Origin: Cryptomeria japonica
Lineage: Eukaryota > Streptophyta > Pinopsida > Cupressales > Cupressaceae
Length of the DNA: 64,000 nt
Assembly (NCBI RefSeq): GCF_030272615.1
Contig: NC_081408.1
Span: 764,354,173 to 764,418,172, forward strand
Reading direction: 5' to 3'
Shown here: piece after piece, positions 22,734 through 35,877 of the stretch
How positions within the stretch are numbered: the first letter of the stretch is position 1
Layout: each line of letters opens with the position of its first letter
Program-made: the position numbers and the translations under genes
The notes under the pieces: generated by a model
What the model saw: only the letters and a program-made list of their open reading frames with translations
Databases searched by the model: none
What the model was told of the DNA's origin: nothing

Positions 22734-24507
22734 GTGTAATTTGGAACTAGGGTTTCACCAAGTAAGATAAGACCACCAATTAGCCAAATTAACCAATATT
22801 CTAAAAGGAGGATGAACTCAATAGATCCAACCTCAATTCTATTAAGAAGAGGGTTGAATATTGATTGAGGTAATAATTCCCCTTTTGTTTGAGTTGAAAT
22901 TGTGTTTGAACCAAGTTTAAAATGGCAAATGCTAAATTTATAACAAACTATGAGAAATTGAAATGAAATGATAAAAATAGAATGTTGTAGAAGTCAAATA
23001 GACCTATAAACTAGAATTTGAGCAAGAGAAAGGGATTTGAACCTGTACCTGAAAATTTGGGAAAAATTGTCAGGACTGGAGCGCTTGTCGCCTTGGTCCT
23101 TAAACATAGGCAATTTGAGTCTTTTTGAAAATGGCAAGAGATATTGAGTCAACTAGCGACCAAAAAATTGTCTGGGACCAGGGCACCCATTGCCTTGGTC
23201 CTCCAAATTTGCCATGGTCCTGCAATTTCACCTTGGCCTTGGGGAAAGACAGTTCAGTTTGTCTCTCTCTCTTTTATCCTTTTCCACCTGCATGACTCTC
23301 GAACCTGCCACCTGCACACCAAAAGAAGGGAAATTATCTTGGGGATAAGGGTTTGCCTAAGGTCAAACCCCATGTTTGGAATTAACCCTAATTGAAAGAG
23401 GAATTGAACTTGAACTAAATTGGAAAAGATTGCATTTCAACACGGAAACTTCACTAACTATGCAATATTATATCACGTACATTCATATTGGGGGATTTAA
23501 TATCTCGAAAATAAGGGTACAATATATTGCCTATCGGTGAAAATAGGGGGGGTTTTAAATTTGGGCTATGAGAAAAATATAATATTTTGCAAAAATAGGG
23601 GGGCTTTTAATTCACATCGTGTATTGGGAGGGGGTGACAAAAAAGGAGTTTAGGGTAATATTTTTTGAAAATAGGGGGATTATTTAGTATGTCATGAATG
23701 TACATGCTATAACCCAGATTCACGAAGTGAAGCCCTCGTGCATTTTGAGGGCAAGACTAAAATGATTGAATGTAAATGATTATACCTTTAATAGGTGATG
23801 TAATGCTCTTAGGACAAGTCCTTCATGTGTTGATGCAATAACATGATAAATCACATAAAATCCATCATGAAATCATAATTTAAACATAAGTTGAAGATGC
23901 CTTGATGTAGCTTGTTGCTCCTTGAATCAGGCATGCTCTTGAATTCATGATAGCGTTTGCATATGATGTAATTGCTATATGAAAAATGAATTGAGAGGGA
24001 TGCCTTTTATAGGGGTTTCATAATTAAAATCACTATTAGGATGACTTAGAATTGATATATTTTCACACAAACGGTATTTAAATGTATTATAATACCACTA
24101 AAGCATGATCTTAAAATTTAGGGAGAAAAAGTCGAGACCATGGTGGTACCACCATGGTTCGATCGACTTTTTTCCAAATTTCTAGAAATGCAAGATATCA
24201 TGATTACAAAGTCAAAAATAGCTTGGTATGAAAATCCAAGGTGTTTAGATATGCAAAATTGATCCTTGAAGGTTGAAATAAGACTTTATTAGGATTAATT
24301 AATTAATTAAATAAAGAAGATAAAATTAAAAGGGGCACACTTAGGGTTAAAAACCCAATTTTATAATGTGTGGAGTGATAAGAGAGGACTTTAGATTAAT
24401 TAAATTAATAATTAAATTCTTAAAGGAATTTTTAGAATGCAAAAATGCAACACACTAAGACGGGTGCTAACCTAAGCGTGAAATTGGACAACCCTAATTA
24501 AGGGTGT

Positions 24508-24510
<3 letters not shown>
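22734..24510. other. Spacer left of Tat B
   Basis: No supported gene. Notable items are repeated CCTTGGTCCT phrases at 23085-23240, four AAAATAGGGGG-type G-runs at 23540-23690, and a 47-bp hairpin at 24126-24172. Confidence 0.5.
24126..24172. other. Near-perfect 47-bp palindrome
   Basis: The core 24137-24158 is a perfect 22-bp palindrome (half-site ACCATGGTGGT). It is flanked by complementary arms AAAAAGTCGA (24126-24135) and TCGACTTTTT (24163-24172). Confidence 0.85.

Positions 24511-24579
<69 letters not shown>
24511..24579. repeat. (AG)n microsatellite
   Basis: About 34 uninterrupted AG units end 6 nt before the homologous start of the Tat B 5' LTR, and the first 16 nt of that LTR are missing. 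Confidence 0.95.
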
Positions 24580-24585
<6 letters not shown>

Positions 24586-26021
24586 TGTCCACTAATTAAA
24601 TGAATATTTAGTATTTATTTGATTATTTAACCATTAGTCAACAATTAATTAAATTGATATTTAATTAATTCATCTTAAACCTCTTCTCCTATTAATTAAA
24701 TAAATTATTCAATTTATTTAAATTAATTCATTAAACCATACTCTAACAATTAATTAAATGAATAAAGCACATTTGTTTAATTTAAACCCTTTCCTCGTTT
24801 AAATAAATAAATAAATATTTATTTAAATCTCTAAACTCCCCCCCACTTGCATTCTCCTACAAATGCAAGTTGCACAAAAAAATAAGATTTATTTCTAAAT
24901 AAAATCCTATTTTCTCTCACCCACCAAACCCACTTGCATTTTAAACCCCTTCTAGATTCTTCTAATCCACTCCAAATTAGCCTAATCCCCCTCCCTAATT
25001 ATTGTCACATTCCTAAGAAAAGAGAAGTCACTTCTCAAAGCCTCCAAAGTCTTTGAAATGCATTAAAGGCTTTTTATCCTTCAATAAGTTAACCCCTAAA
25101 GTCTTCAAAATCATTTATGGTTCTTACATAACCATTTATGGCTCTTACATAACCATTAATGGCTAAACTCAACTCACCCACATGGTTAGAGGCTTTCCCT
25201 CTAACTCAACCCTCATTTAGCTCATGGGTCTCTTCAAGCATTTATTGCACCATGGTTATCCCCACTAACTCTTGCACAAGAGTTTATCCATTGGATAAAG
25301 GCATTATTCATTGGATAAAATCTTTATTCACTAACTCAAGCCTAACCAAATCCTCCAAAGGTAACCTTCATGTCATCTCAAGCATTTAATGTTTCTTCCC
25401 TCTTCTCTCAAGCCATCTCATGTTGACATGCGTCATCATGGGATTGGGTTGAAAGCCATCACATAGATTGATTAACTTTTAATCCTAGCCCTTGTTAAGA
25501 TTACTCAATCTTGACCATCCATTGCCCTATTTCCCCTATAAATAGAGCTCTCATTCTTCATTTTCAAAAAAGGAGAAGTCTTTGTGCATCAAACTTATAG
25601 TCATTTGAAAGAGAGCATTTAGAAGCATTTACATTGTTATTTTACTAAAATCTACGTAGACTAATTAGGTGCTTTCTCATAGTAACTTATTTACACTTGC
25701 ATATGCATTTGTTTCATTTTCACAACCATCTTGAATCTTCATAAGACATCCATAGATAGTTCTAAAAGATGAGAGCTACACTCATGTGGAACTTGGAGAG
25801 GAGAGAAACAAGGGAGGAGCATCTATGAGCATTTTGAGGAGCATCTTGGGGGGTTTTCTTTCCCTTTTTCGTTTATGTATGCTTCTTGTTGTTTTCTTTA
25901 TATATCTCTTGATATGCATGTTAAGGTTTTTAAGTTCATTTGTGTTTCGTTTTGGTTGTGACTAACATATTAGTTAACATCTGAAATTGTCTTGTGCTTT
26001 GTGCCTTTTTAGCGTGCATCA
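24586..26021 (+). repeat. 5' LTR of Tat B (first 16 nt missing)
   Basis: It aligns with 52352-53784 from TGTCCACT onward and ends GCATCA. The TATA box TATAAATA is at 25537-25544. The expected start TGTAGACACATAATTT is replaced by the AG microsatellite. Confidence 0.85.
25537..25544 (+). promoter_or_regulatory. LTR TATA box, Tat B 5' LTR
   Basis: TATAAATA inside CCCCTATAAATAGAGC, at the position shared with the other Tat LTRs. Confidence 0.6.
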
Positions 26022-26023
26022 TT

Positions 26024-26062
26024 TGGTGAACCCGACATGAATCGAACACGCAACCTTCTGAT
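26024..26062 (+). other. Extended primer binding site, tRNA-Trp
   Basis: It starts TGGTGAACCCGACATG, 2 nt after the LTR. Its complement matches plant nuclear tRNA-Trp (CCA anticodon), as I know that tRNA, from the CCA end to position 38 with one mismatch in 39 nt. Usual primer sites are 10-18 nt. A decayed version of the same extended site lies at 54983. Confidence 0.75.
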
Positions 26063-28774
26063 TGATTCTAACTTCTTTTTTTTGTGATTTTTCTTAAATG
26101 TTCACACACAGGTTGCACTTTAGTGCTCTTTTCTCGTGTTTTGGTGCCCATGTCAGAAGAGTTTTAGCGCTTTAGTTAGATTTTTAGCGCTTTCGCTATA
26201 GTTTTAACGCTTTAGTTATAGTTTTAGCGATTTTATTCATTAATTAATGCTGTTGTAATAATATAGCACTTTTGCGTTCTCTGTCAATCAATTTTTTAAC
26301 TCTGTCAAACATTTTAAATTAGCGCTTTTGTTAATAAATTAGCGTTGTTGTTTTTAGTTTAGTGCTTTTGTGAGTACTTCGACGTTGTTGTTCAAAGTGG
26401 CGCTTTTGTGTTCTCACAGAGTAGTGCTTTTGTAACAGAGAGCTCAAAAAAAATGGTAACCGAAAAAATTAAACTTAGGCTTGTGGAACCCACCAGAAGA
26501 TTTGACATTCATTAACTTTTCTTCTTGCAAGTCACTAACAATTTCTTGCAGGATTGGAGAGTTAGAATTAGGAGTTTGATTTCTTTCTCACTTTTCAAAT
26601 TAGGTAAAAATAATTCATTTTCCTTGGTTTAAAAAGAATCTCATCTTTCATTTTGGGCTAAAAATCAACTACATCTTCATTTGGGTTTAAAAAGAATCTC
26701 ATTGTAAGGTAAAAAGAACAACAAATCAAACACTTGACTTTCTTGCAAGTTAGGGAAAAACATTTCAATTTGGGCTTGAAAATAAACACAATCTTTCCAA
26801 ACTTGTCCATTTATTTGCAAAAGTGATTTTCTTTTAAGCAAACGTGCTTTCATTTTGATGACCAGGATTTCACTTTCCTAGTTAGAAAACAAATTGCTTT
26901 GTGGAATAAAAAGAACATCATGTCTGTTGGAGCAACATCTCCAAATAGCAAATAGCTCATATTGCAATAAAAGGTTAAAAATAATAAGTGTTTTTTGTGT
27001 TTGGCACGCTTGTGCAAATCTGTAGAGTGGTCTCATTTCTAACACACACTATCCTCTCCCTTGGCTCTCGTGGTCCTAGGTGCAAAAGAAAAGTGTTAGT
27101 AACACTAAATTTTTTATTTTTAAGAGAGGCCTGCCAAGAGACACATCAATCTTGGGAACAACCTTGCACGGTAAATCCTTCGAGTCGCTATAGAAATCAG
27201 GTGAGAGAGAAGGTTGTAGCCTTGGGTGTAGTTGTTCCTACAATGTAACTTTCCGAAAGCACATATGGGCCCCACCATAAGTTGCAAGGCTCTTAAGTGA
27301 GTCACTGCAGAATGAACTTACATCCAAAGACATCGAACATTACTAGACACCTCTTATTTTAGAAGCCCACCCATTCTATTGATTGAGGATACTTGTGAAA
27401 AGTTCAGTGCAAGAGCATAGATAGTTTTGCTCCCAAGATACTCACCATACATATTTCCTTGAATAGAAACAAGGCTTTTTGAAAGGCTACTTGTAGCTTG
27501 ATGAAAGTGGTGACTCCCCCATCATAGGGATTGTCTATCTATTATGCTCGCACAAAACTTAGTATATCACATCCTTACCTGCCACAACGGGATACATAAG
27601 GTACGTAGTACCAAAGTTGAAGAAATATCAAGATGTGGGCTGAAAATATCACAATTGGCCATGACCTTAGGGATAAAAAGTGTTTGAGTTGTCTTCCTCT
27701 TGTTTTAGACTAGTAAAAATTTGGGCCGACTTTAGGCTTTGGGAACATAAAATACATTTATAAAGGTCAAAAAGTTCATGATTGGGTTAATTTAGACCCA
27801 CACTTGTTGTGCCTTTATTGAAAAGGGGCAAGATTATTGTGCTTGTGTGTTTTCTTGTCAAAGGATTTAAAACAATTAAAATAAATTATCCTTCCAACAA
27901 ATCTACATCAACATTAATAAACAAAACAACATCAACAAGTAAAACAAAGTATCAGTTTGTATGACCATCACTCATATCTTGAGAAAAAGAAATCTTTGTC
28001 AAAAGACCAAATTGAAGAAGAGACAAATTGGTTCAAATACTTTTATCAACAAAAGGAAATTTTTCTATATCAATAGACAACTCATTCTCTCGCATAGATT
28101 ATTATTGTGTCATATGCACTTGTACCTTCAGTGCAAATCCAATGAATTTGACAAAGAGCCTTTGAGCAATAGAGATTTCACTCAGTAGAGAGATTTTGAT
28201 TATCACAAGAACAAAGGGGGCAAGATCAATCCTGCTTTCTTTCCTCAAATCTGTATCACATACAACGAAGCTCGAGAGGAACCACCAAACCCCTGTAAGA
28301 GAGGAAGAAGTAGAAACCCTCTTCATAATGGAAGAATTTTATTGAGACACATATTCCATCCTCTTTCACATCCAAACATCACAAAATCACTCCTCTAAAC
28401 ACAAAGAGGTCTTGTCCTTAGTCCTTTCAGATATTGCTTAAACTAACCAGCCAATCATTTTTAAGGTGTCTCTACATCTAGGATCAATCATCCTAAGAGG
28501 CATTTCTACACATCTAAGATAGGTTAAAACTAGTTTATGAGTGCATCCTCTCATTACTAGGTAGCTTGGATTGCAACACATCTCAAACCTTGCTATACCT
28601 CATCACATCAAAATTGTTGAAAAACACAAAAGCAATTCACAAATAACTCCGTTGACATCCAACCTTCAGTATTGGAGATCTATCTTCCACCAAACATTTC
28701 ACAAAAACTTGTCTTCCATCAAACATTTCATCACCAACTCATAGTCTTTTTTCACAAGTATCAACTTTTTAAAC
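26063..28774 (+). other. Tat B leader (untranslated region)
   Basis: A 2.7-kb leader between primer site and gag. It contains the AGCGCT array at 26120-26430; the rest is plain. Short open frames (for example 26988-27248) show no family features. Confidence 0.6.
26120..26430 (+). repeat. AGCGCT-rich interspersed array (copy B)
   Basis: Three exact AGCGCT hexamers and about ten variants (AGTGCT, AACGCT, AGCGTT, AGCACT), mostly followed by TTTTG or TTGTT and spaced 15-40 nt. It reads AGCGCTTTTG on the sense strand, which is the orientation of the copy A array relative to the antisense PMD gene. Confidence 0.75.
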
Positions 28775-31435
28775 ATGGTTCAAACAAGATCAATGAGAAA
28801 TCGACAACCAGAAATTGAAGAGGAGGAAGAAAACCTCAATGAATTTCATGAGGCCTTTGGAGGAGGCACTAATGAGGAAGATCCTAGCACTCCAACTCCA
28901 GAAGATATAGAAAGAGCACAACATAATCTAAAATTCAACAGACTCTTTGATGAAATTCTTAGAAACAATGCAAATTCTCATTTCTTGAGACTTGCTCAAG
29001 AGGGTACCAAACTTCCCTCCAACTTTGATACAACACAATTATGGAAAACCTTCTAGCAACATAGCCATCACGATGGTGGAGGAGGTAGAGAATACTTCTG
29101 CTATGACCCTAATCATCAAGGGAATCCTCCTCCTCCTTCAGAAATAGACATGTTGAGGCAACAAGTAGAAAATATCACCCAACAACTAAATAGTGGTGTG
29201 AAGACCAATCGATTCTCACTTAACGACATTTGTCTCTATCCTTTTGATAGAAACATGCTTATGCCACCTTTTCCACGAGGTTTTGAAACACTCAAATTTG
29301 AAAAATATAGAGGCAAAGGAGATCCTAGGGATCATGTGCGATAATTTCACTCTGCTTGCTTAGAGGTGGCCTATGAGGACACATATTTGATGTGTCTCTT
29401 TCCTCAAAGTTTGGGAGGCACAACCACACAATGATTTTCACGACTGCTACTGCTAGGTGGTATTAGAACATTCAAAGAACTGGTCCAAAAATTCATCGCT
29501 CATTATGCATACAACATAGAACGTGATGTCACCATGGTAGATTTGTGAAACACAAAACAAAAACCAGGGGAGTTGTTCTCAACTTTCCTACAACAATGGA
29601 GACAACTATCTAGCAGACACTCCCTTCATCTACCTGGGCAAGAACTAGTGGAAATTTTAATTTCCAACTTAAATGATGAAATTTAATTTCATTTGGACAT
29701 GAAGGGCACAAAATCCTTTGAAGAAATGATAACTCAAGGGCTCAAATGTGAAAGAGCCCTCATAAAAAAGGGACTTACAAAAAATTATAATGAAAACAAA
29801 GATGGCCCTCGTCCACACTATAATAGCGACAAACCAAAATTTTGGAACAAAAACAAGAACATTGTCAATAACGGGATAGTGGATGCAAGAACAGTGAAAA
29901 TTGCACAACCTATGGTCAGATTTGCAGGACAAAATCCCCCTCCTAACAGCAACACCATCAATAATCCACAAAATCAAGGTCGCAATACACAACATGAGGA
30001 ACCAAAACAAAAGCAACAAAACTACAAGCCAAAACACACATATACACCCTTAGGGGAACCTATCGAAATGATCTTATGTCAATTAATATCCTTCAATCTT
30101 GTGACCTTACCAAAAACATCCAATTATGAGCCTCATGTCAAGCCTCCATGGTGGCGAGATAATGAAGATTGTGAATTTCACCAAGGAAGAGGGCATAAGA
30201 CAAGCAATTACCATATGCTAAAAGATCTTGTTCAGGATCTTATCGATAGAGGAAAAATTGAAATTGAGGGACATGACCCAAAATCATCCAATGATGATCA
30301 CTTAATGTTCAAGAATCCACTTCCATCACATGATCAAAGGGGTCCTTCCACCTCGGGGAGAAACACAGATACCACAACCAATTACACACAAGCTGCATAC
30401 AATTATACTGTGAATCACCTCTATGATGTGGATGAACAAGTTGCAACTCTTACCATAAAAGGTCCAAATCCTACATGCAACGTTGTTACACATCGTAGCA
30501 ATATTACTATTCAAGCGACACCACAAGGAATGACACCCCTCCCCAAACAATATAATCTTGTAGAGAAATCAGATAAGATGCCAGCCCTCATCTCCATATT
30601 AGAAATTTTATGCTTATTCCCCTTACATAAAACAATCTTGGATCAAGTTATCCAAGAAGCATTTGTCCCCTCCAACCTCAACACAGATCAGTTTCAAGCC
30701 ATGGTTGGTAGTCTAAAGTCATCACCATGTCTTAGTTTTATCAAAAGTGACAACACATCCTTCCAACAACCCCATAATGCCTCCCTCCATATTGAAGGAT
30801 TTGTAAACCAACATAGAATCAAGTGAGTCTTGATTGACAATGGAGCCAGCTCAAACATATGCACCTTGTAGTTAGTCACAACATTGGGTTATGCAGTAGA
30901 ATCAGTGGATGTCAGCAAAAATATAACCATCAAAGCATATGATGATGCAAAACGTTCTTCCAGAGGCATTGTTATATTACCCATCAAGGTTGGGCCAGTG
31001 GTGAAGCATATAGTTTTCCAAGTTCTAGACCTTCCTTTGCCATACAATCTCTTGTTGGGAAGACCTTTGATACATGTCATGCAAGCAGTTCCATCTACCT
31101 ATCACCAATGTATTAATTTTCCACATAATGGGGTAGAAGTTACGATCGTCGGTGATGTTAATCCATTTGCATATTGTAATAATGTTCACCATCAGCCAGC
31201 GATCATCATACCTAACAACAGGGAAGCTATCCCTTCCTCATCATATGTTAATCCAACCTCTCTTTCTAACTTAACAACCCCTACACCAAAGCAAGAGAAA
31301 TTGAAAATGAAAATGGTTGAGGAAGGTTCTGTGAATATAATCTTAGCCAACTCTTTTGCGTTGGGCAGTTATTCACATCCCCTAGAACTCATGGCAAACC
31401 CCAAGGTTTACTTCGAACACCGCTGGCCAAAATAA
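28775..31435 (+). pseudogene. Tat B gag and protease (degraded)
   Basis: One frame from ATG 28775 (MVQTRSMRNRQPEIEEEEEN) to TAA at 31433. Stops lie at 29054, 29342, 29432, 29546, 29684, 30824 and 30869. The gag core is at about 29280-29700 (FEKYRGKGDPRDHV, SLGGTTTQ, LVQKFIAHYAYNIERDV). A DCEFH...GH motif near 30170-30200 stands where a nucleic-acid binding region is expected. The aspartic protease begins near 30828 (LIDNGASSNI) and runs to the LLGRPLIH flap region. Gag would form particles and the protease would mature them. Most stops sit where Q, R or W is expected. Confidence 0.8.
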
Positions 31436-32601
31436 CTTGCACTTTGGCACAATTCACCCTTGGTAAAAGTCAAGAGGAGGAAACCATGGATGAAGAGCTG
31501 GTAGAATGGATCTACACGGACCCTATCGATAAAGAAATCCTGAAGGCTAAGCTCCCCACTAACAAATATGGAAAAGGCTTCACTATAATGCAAGGAATGG
31601 GCTAGATGGCCACAGTGCTTTAGGACCTTGCAAGCAAGGATGACAAGAGCCCTTACAACCTGAGTTGAAACCAAGAGATAAAACTGGAGTAGATTTTCAA
31701 AAATAATCTCTTCCTAAGCTTCGATTCAAAGGAAAACCCAACAAATCTATGCATCAACCAATTACTCCAAGGATGCAATCCTTGATTATATCTATAGCAC
31801 CAACAACCCCACCAGCGACCCCACTAGAAAACACCAACATTCCCACCTCCAAAAGTACATAAGCCAGTAACTAATGCATTATCCAATTCAAAAGACATCC
31901 CAGCTTGGTACAATAATCGGATGCTAGAGAGTGTTTCTGAGACAGACTCACATGAGTGGGAATGGGATTCAGTGCATTTAAATACTTCAGACGAGGAAGA
32001 AACATCACTTCCACCACCTCATAAGGATATCCCTATTTATGGAGAAGCATGGATTAAAACTTTTTGGGTTCCCGAGCTAGAAGCAACTTCCATAGGCCCT
32101 ACGTCAAATCCTACGCCTGAATCTGACAAGGAGAGTACCATCGATGAACTTCACGTCTCCATATTAACCCTCATTGATGCCTCCTAAAAACTCAACCTAA
32201 TCGATGAAGTAATGTCTATCATTCATCCCAAACTCATTGAATGGAACCAGCCAAATCTCCCATGTCTTGACCATTTCCAAAACGATGAGGCACTCATAGA
32301 CTTTCTAGAATTACGGGATAACATACCAAGCGGGGATAAAGTTGGGTTTGCCATTGAACTTAACAACACAACATACTTTGAGGCAGATGCCAAACCTTTC
32401 AACTACAAAAATATTACAATAAAACATGGATCTTCTAGTGAAAACCACACAGTAGCACTTTTTGATCCCAAAAGAGTAAAAACAAAGAGCGTATCCAAAG
32501 GTGAAAACCTCTCCGAGGTGCCTGAGAATGAAATGTTTGACATCCTCCCCTTTAATACGAATCAAGAGAGATCAACCATCCTAATAGAAGAAACAAAATA
32601 A
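31436..32601 (+). pseudogene. Tat B pol linker between protease and RT
   Basis: After a frameshift near 31435 the coding frame continues with stops. Readable pieces include EELVEWIYTDPIDKEILKAK (about 31487-31546), YGEAWIKTFWVPELEA (about 32036-32086) and LDHFQNDEALIDFLE (about 32267-32311). It ends at TAA 32599, followed by another shift into the RT frame. Long acidic linkers before RT are usual in Tat pol. No enzymatic motif was seen. Confidence 0.6.
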
Positions 32602-32639
32602 TTCAATGTGGGGACCCCTGAGACTCCTCACAAATACAT

Positions 32640-34199
32640 TTGGCATCTCTATTAATTCCAAAAGAACAACCAAAATTTGTGGAACTCTTCCAGAAGCGCC
32701 AAATCAACTTTGCATGGTCTTATGTAGACATGCCCGGCTTAGATCCAAATTTGGTCATGCATCACCTAATCATAGCTGAAGGAGCTAAACCTATCAAACA
32801 AAAGCTCAAAAAGATGCACCCATAGATTGTCGTTCTTGTCAAGGCTGAACTTAAAAAGCTCTTGGATGTTGGTTTCATCAAGCCAATTGATTATGTAGAG
32901 TGGATCTCCAATATTGTACCTATTGGTAAACCTAATGGGAGCATCCATATCTGTACGTATTTCAGAGATTTAAACAAGGCATGTCCTAAAGATGACTTCC
33001 CCTTACCAAATATCAACATGATTATTGATCTAACAGCAGGTCATGCGATGCTTTCTCTTATGGATGGCTTTTCAAGGTACAACCAGATTAAAATTGCTCC
33101 AGAGGATCAACACAAAATTGCTTTCACATGTCCATGGGGAACATACTGTTGGAATGTGATGCCATTTGGTCTAAAGAATGTAGGGGCAACATATCAAAGA
33201 GCCATGACTACCATCTTCCACGACATGATACACACAATAATGGAAGATTATGTGGATGATTTACTAGCTAAATCATTAACAAGAGAGGGTCATCTTGCAG
33301 TACTGGATAAAATCTTCAACAAATTGGAACAATACCATGTCTGTCTCAATCCCAATAAATGTGTCATTGGAGTAACTTTTGGGAAGCTCTTAGGATACAT
33401 TGTCTCAAATAAAGGCATTGAAGTAGATCCTACGAAAGTCAAGGCAATCATGGACATGCCACCTCCAAAGAATATCAGTCAATTGAGGACATTACAAGGG
33501 TGGCTACAATCCATTTGACGATTCATTGCACAATTGGCTAATAAATGTCATCCCTTCACCCATCTATTACATAAAAATATCTGCTTTCAATGGGATGCAA
33601 AATGCCAACAAGCATTCCAAATGCTTAAAGATTACCTAATGAATACACCATTGTTGATTCCACCAGATCCAAGCAGACCTCTATTGTTATACATTTCAAC
33701 TACAACCACGACATTAAGAGTACTACTGGCACAACATAATGCGGAAGGAAAAGAGTGTGTTGTCTACTACATCTCTCAAACACTGGTAGGCTATGAACTC
33801 AATTACACACCTATTGAGCAAGCTTGCCTAGCAGTTATCTTGGCAACCACCAAATTAAGGCACTACATATTAACACACAAGGTACAACTTATTGCCAAGA
33901 TAGATCCACTCAAGTACCTACTCAGCAAGGCATCATTGACAGGCCGCTTGGCCAAATGGGTTATGATCTTGAGTGAATTCTATATTGAGTATGTGGACCA
34001 CAAATATATCAAGGGACGGTATATTGCAGATCAGTTGGCTAATGCACCACTCAAAGGTGACCATCCTCTTATCTCCAACTTTCTCGATGAGGAAATTTTC
34101 ATGATCACAACTACACAACCCTGGAAGCTATATTTTGATGGCTCATACACCAGACATGACTTGAGGGGTAGGTATTATTTTTATCACACCTCAAGGTGA
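32640..34199 (+). pseudogene. Tat B reverse transcriptase and first RNase H
   Basis: RT motifs in order are YFRDLNKACPKDDFPLPNI, MPFGLKNVGATYQRA and YVDD (33248-33259), which holds the catalytic aspartates. Stops occur at 32823 and 33516. The first RNase H (about 33640-34110) keeps EQACLAVI but reads LLLYISTTTT where Ty3 RNase H has a TDAS motif. Loss of that Asp is usual in Tat elements, which carry a second RNase H. The frame shifts near 34165-34180. Confidence 0.8.
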
Positions 34200-35877
34200 C
34201 AACATCCCAAAGTCCTACAGACTCACTTTCCCCTACACAACTAATATAGTAGAATATGAGGCCTTGATCACGGGACTCATATTGGCCATCCAATGGAATC
34301 TAAAAGAGCTACAGGTATATGGAGATTCACAACTGGTCAGCTGACAAGTCACTGATGAATACCAAACAAAGTATGATAAACTCATGACATACAAAAGGAT
34401 GGTGGATAGTTTCAAATAATCATTTACAACTATCACATTTGAGCAATTAGTACCAAGAGATTAGAATTGAGCTATTGACGCAATGACTACAATTGCATCT
34501 CTCCTAGATCTTCCACAAAATTCGACACGCTATGAGTTCTTGGTAGAACAACTTTGGATCCCCACTTATGATATCCCTGAATCTGAAATGATATTTCACC
34601 TTATTGGTTCCAACTCCCCATGGTACGATGAGTTTTTCACTTACTTACGTGATCACGCACTTCCCCCTAACCAATCAAACAACCAACGAAAAAACCTTTA
34701 TCCGCCAAACCGCTAGATACACCATCATTGTCGAAACCCTATACAAACAAAGTCTTGATGGTGCTCTCCTTCAATGTTTGGAACAAGTGAGATAACTAAA
34801 GCCTTGAAAGAGGTACATGAAGGATTTTGTGGGGATCACTCAAGCGGTCCTTCACTAGCAAAAAAAATCATGCGAGTTGGATACTATTGAGCCTCCATGG
34901 AAAAAGACTCCTACTACTTTGTCAGAAAGTGCAAGAAGTGTCAAGTTCACAAAGACCTAATACATGCCCCAGCATAGGAATTACAACCTATCACAACACC
35001 ATGACCCTTTTGTCAATGGGGACTTGACATTCTAGGTAAAATCCATCCATCTTCATCCAACGGTCATAAATTTATCATTACCGCCACATAACACTTCACA
35101 AAGTGGATCGAAGTCATTCCACTCACCCAAGTCACCAGCAAGCAGATCGCCTCATTCATCCTCAATTACATCATCTACCAGTATGGTGTACCTATGTCCA
35201 TCATCACAGATAATGGGATCCCTTTCAAAAATCAAGATGTTCGTGAACTCTATGAGAAGTTTCATATCCAACACCTTTTTTTCACCCCATATTACCCACA
35301 AGGCAGTGGTCAAGCCAAAGCATCCAACAAGAATATATTGAGGATCTTCAAAAAGACAATCAATGATGTTGGTCATGATTGGCACATTCGTTTGAATCGA
35401 GCACTATGGGCATATCGAACTAGCATTTGAACCCCTATAGGCGCAACCCCCTACTCACTGGTTTATGGAGCAGAAGCCATCCTGCCTATTGAGGTCGAAT
35501 TACCATCTCTACGGGTCTCCTTGCACAATCTAATAGATGATGAAGCATACCGAGTCTCGCATCTTCAGGACATGGAAATGCATGATGAAAAGCGACAAGC
35601 TGCCTACAACCACCTAAAAGCCTATCAACAGCACATGAGAAGAAGCTACAATCATAGGGTCAAACCTCGCAGATTTGAAGTAGGAGATCTTGTTCTCAAG
35701 GAGAATCCTCACAATCAACCAAACAGAGAACATCAGGGCAAATTTGAATCCAATTGGTTGGGTCCATATGTCATTACTACCATCTTCGGTTTTAGGGCAT
35801 ATCAGTTAGCAACTTCAGAAGGAGAACCACTAGCAGATCTGATCAACAACATGCATCTAAAAAGGTTTCATACATAA
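34127..35877 (+). pseudogene. Tat B archaeal-type RNase H and integrase (first copy)
   Basis: The archaeal-type RNase H has all its acidic positions: YFDGSYT (34130), VEYEALITGL, VYGDSQLVS and the last acid in VPRD. It contains several stops. Integrase follows after frameshifts near 34690 and 34790. The finger reads YY*ASMEKDSYYF. The first catalytic position is itself lost (T*HF), the second is D (ITDNG), and the third is K (GQAKASN). Stops at the APA*EL and TSI*TP positions are shared with copy A. The C-terminus ends at 35875-35877. Confidence 0.8.

Noticed and set aside
23144-23395. 83-codon open frame in the spacer left of Tat B
   Set aside because: No recognisable domain; it overlaps repeated CCTTGGTCCT phrases and looks like noncoding repeat DNA.
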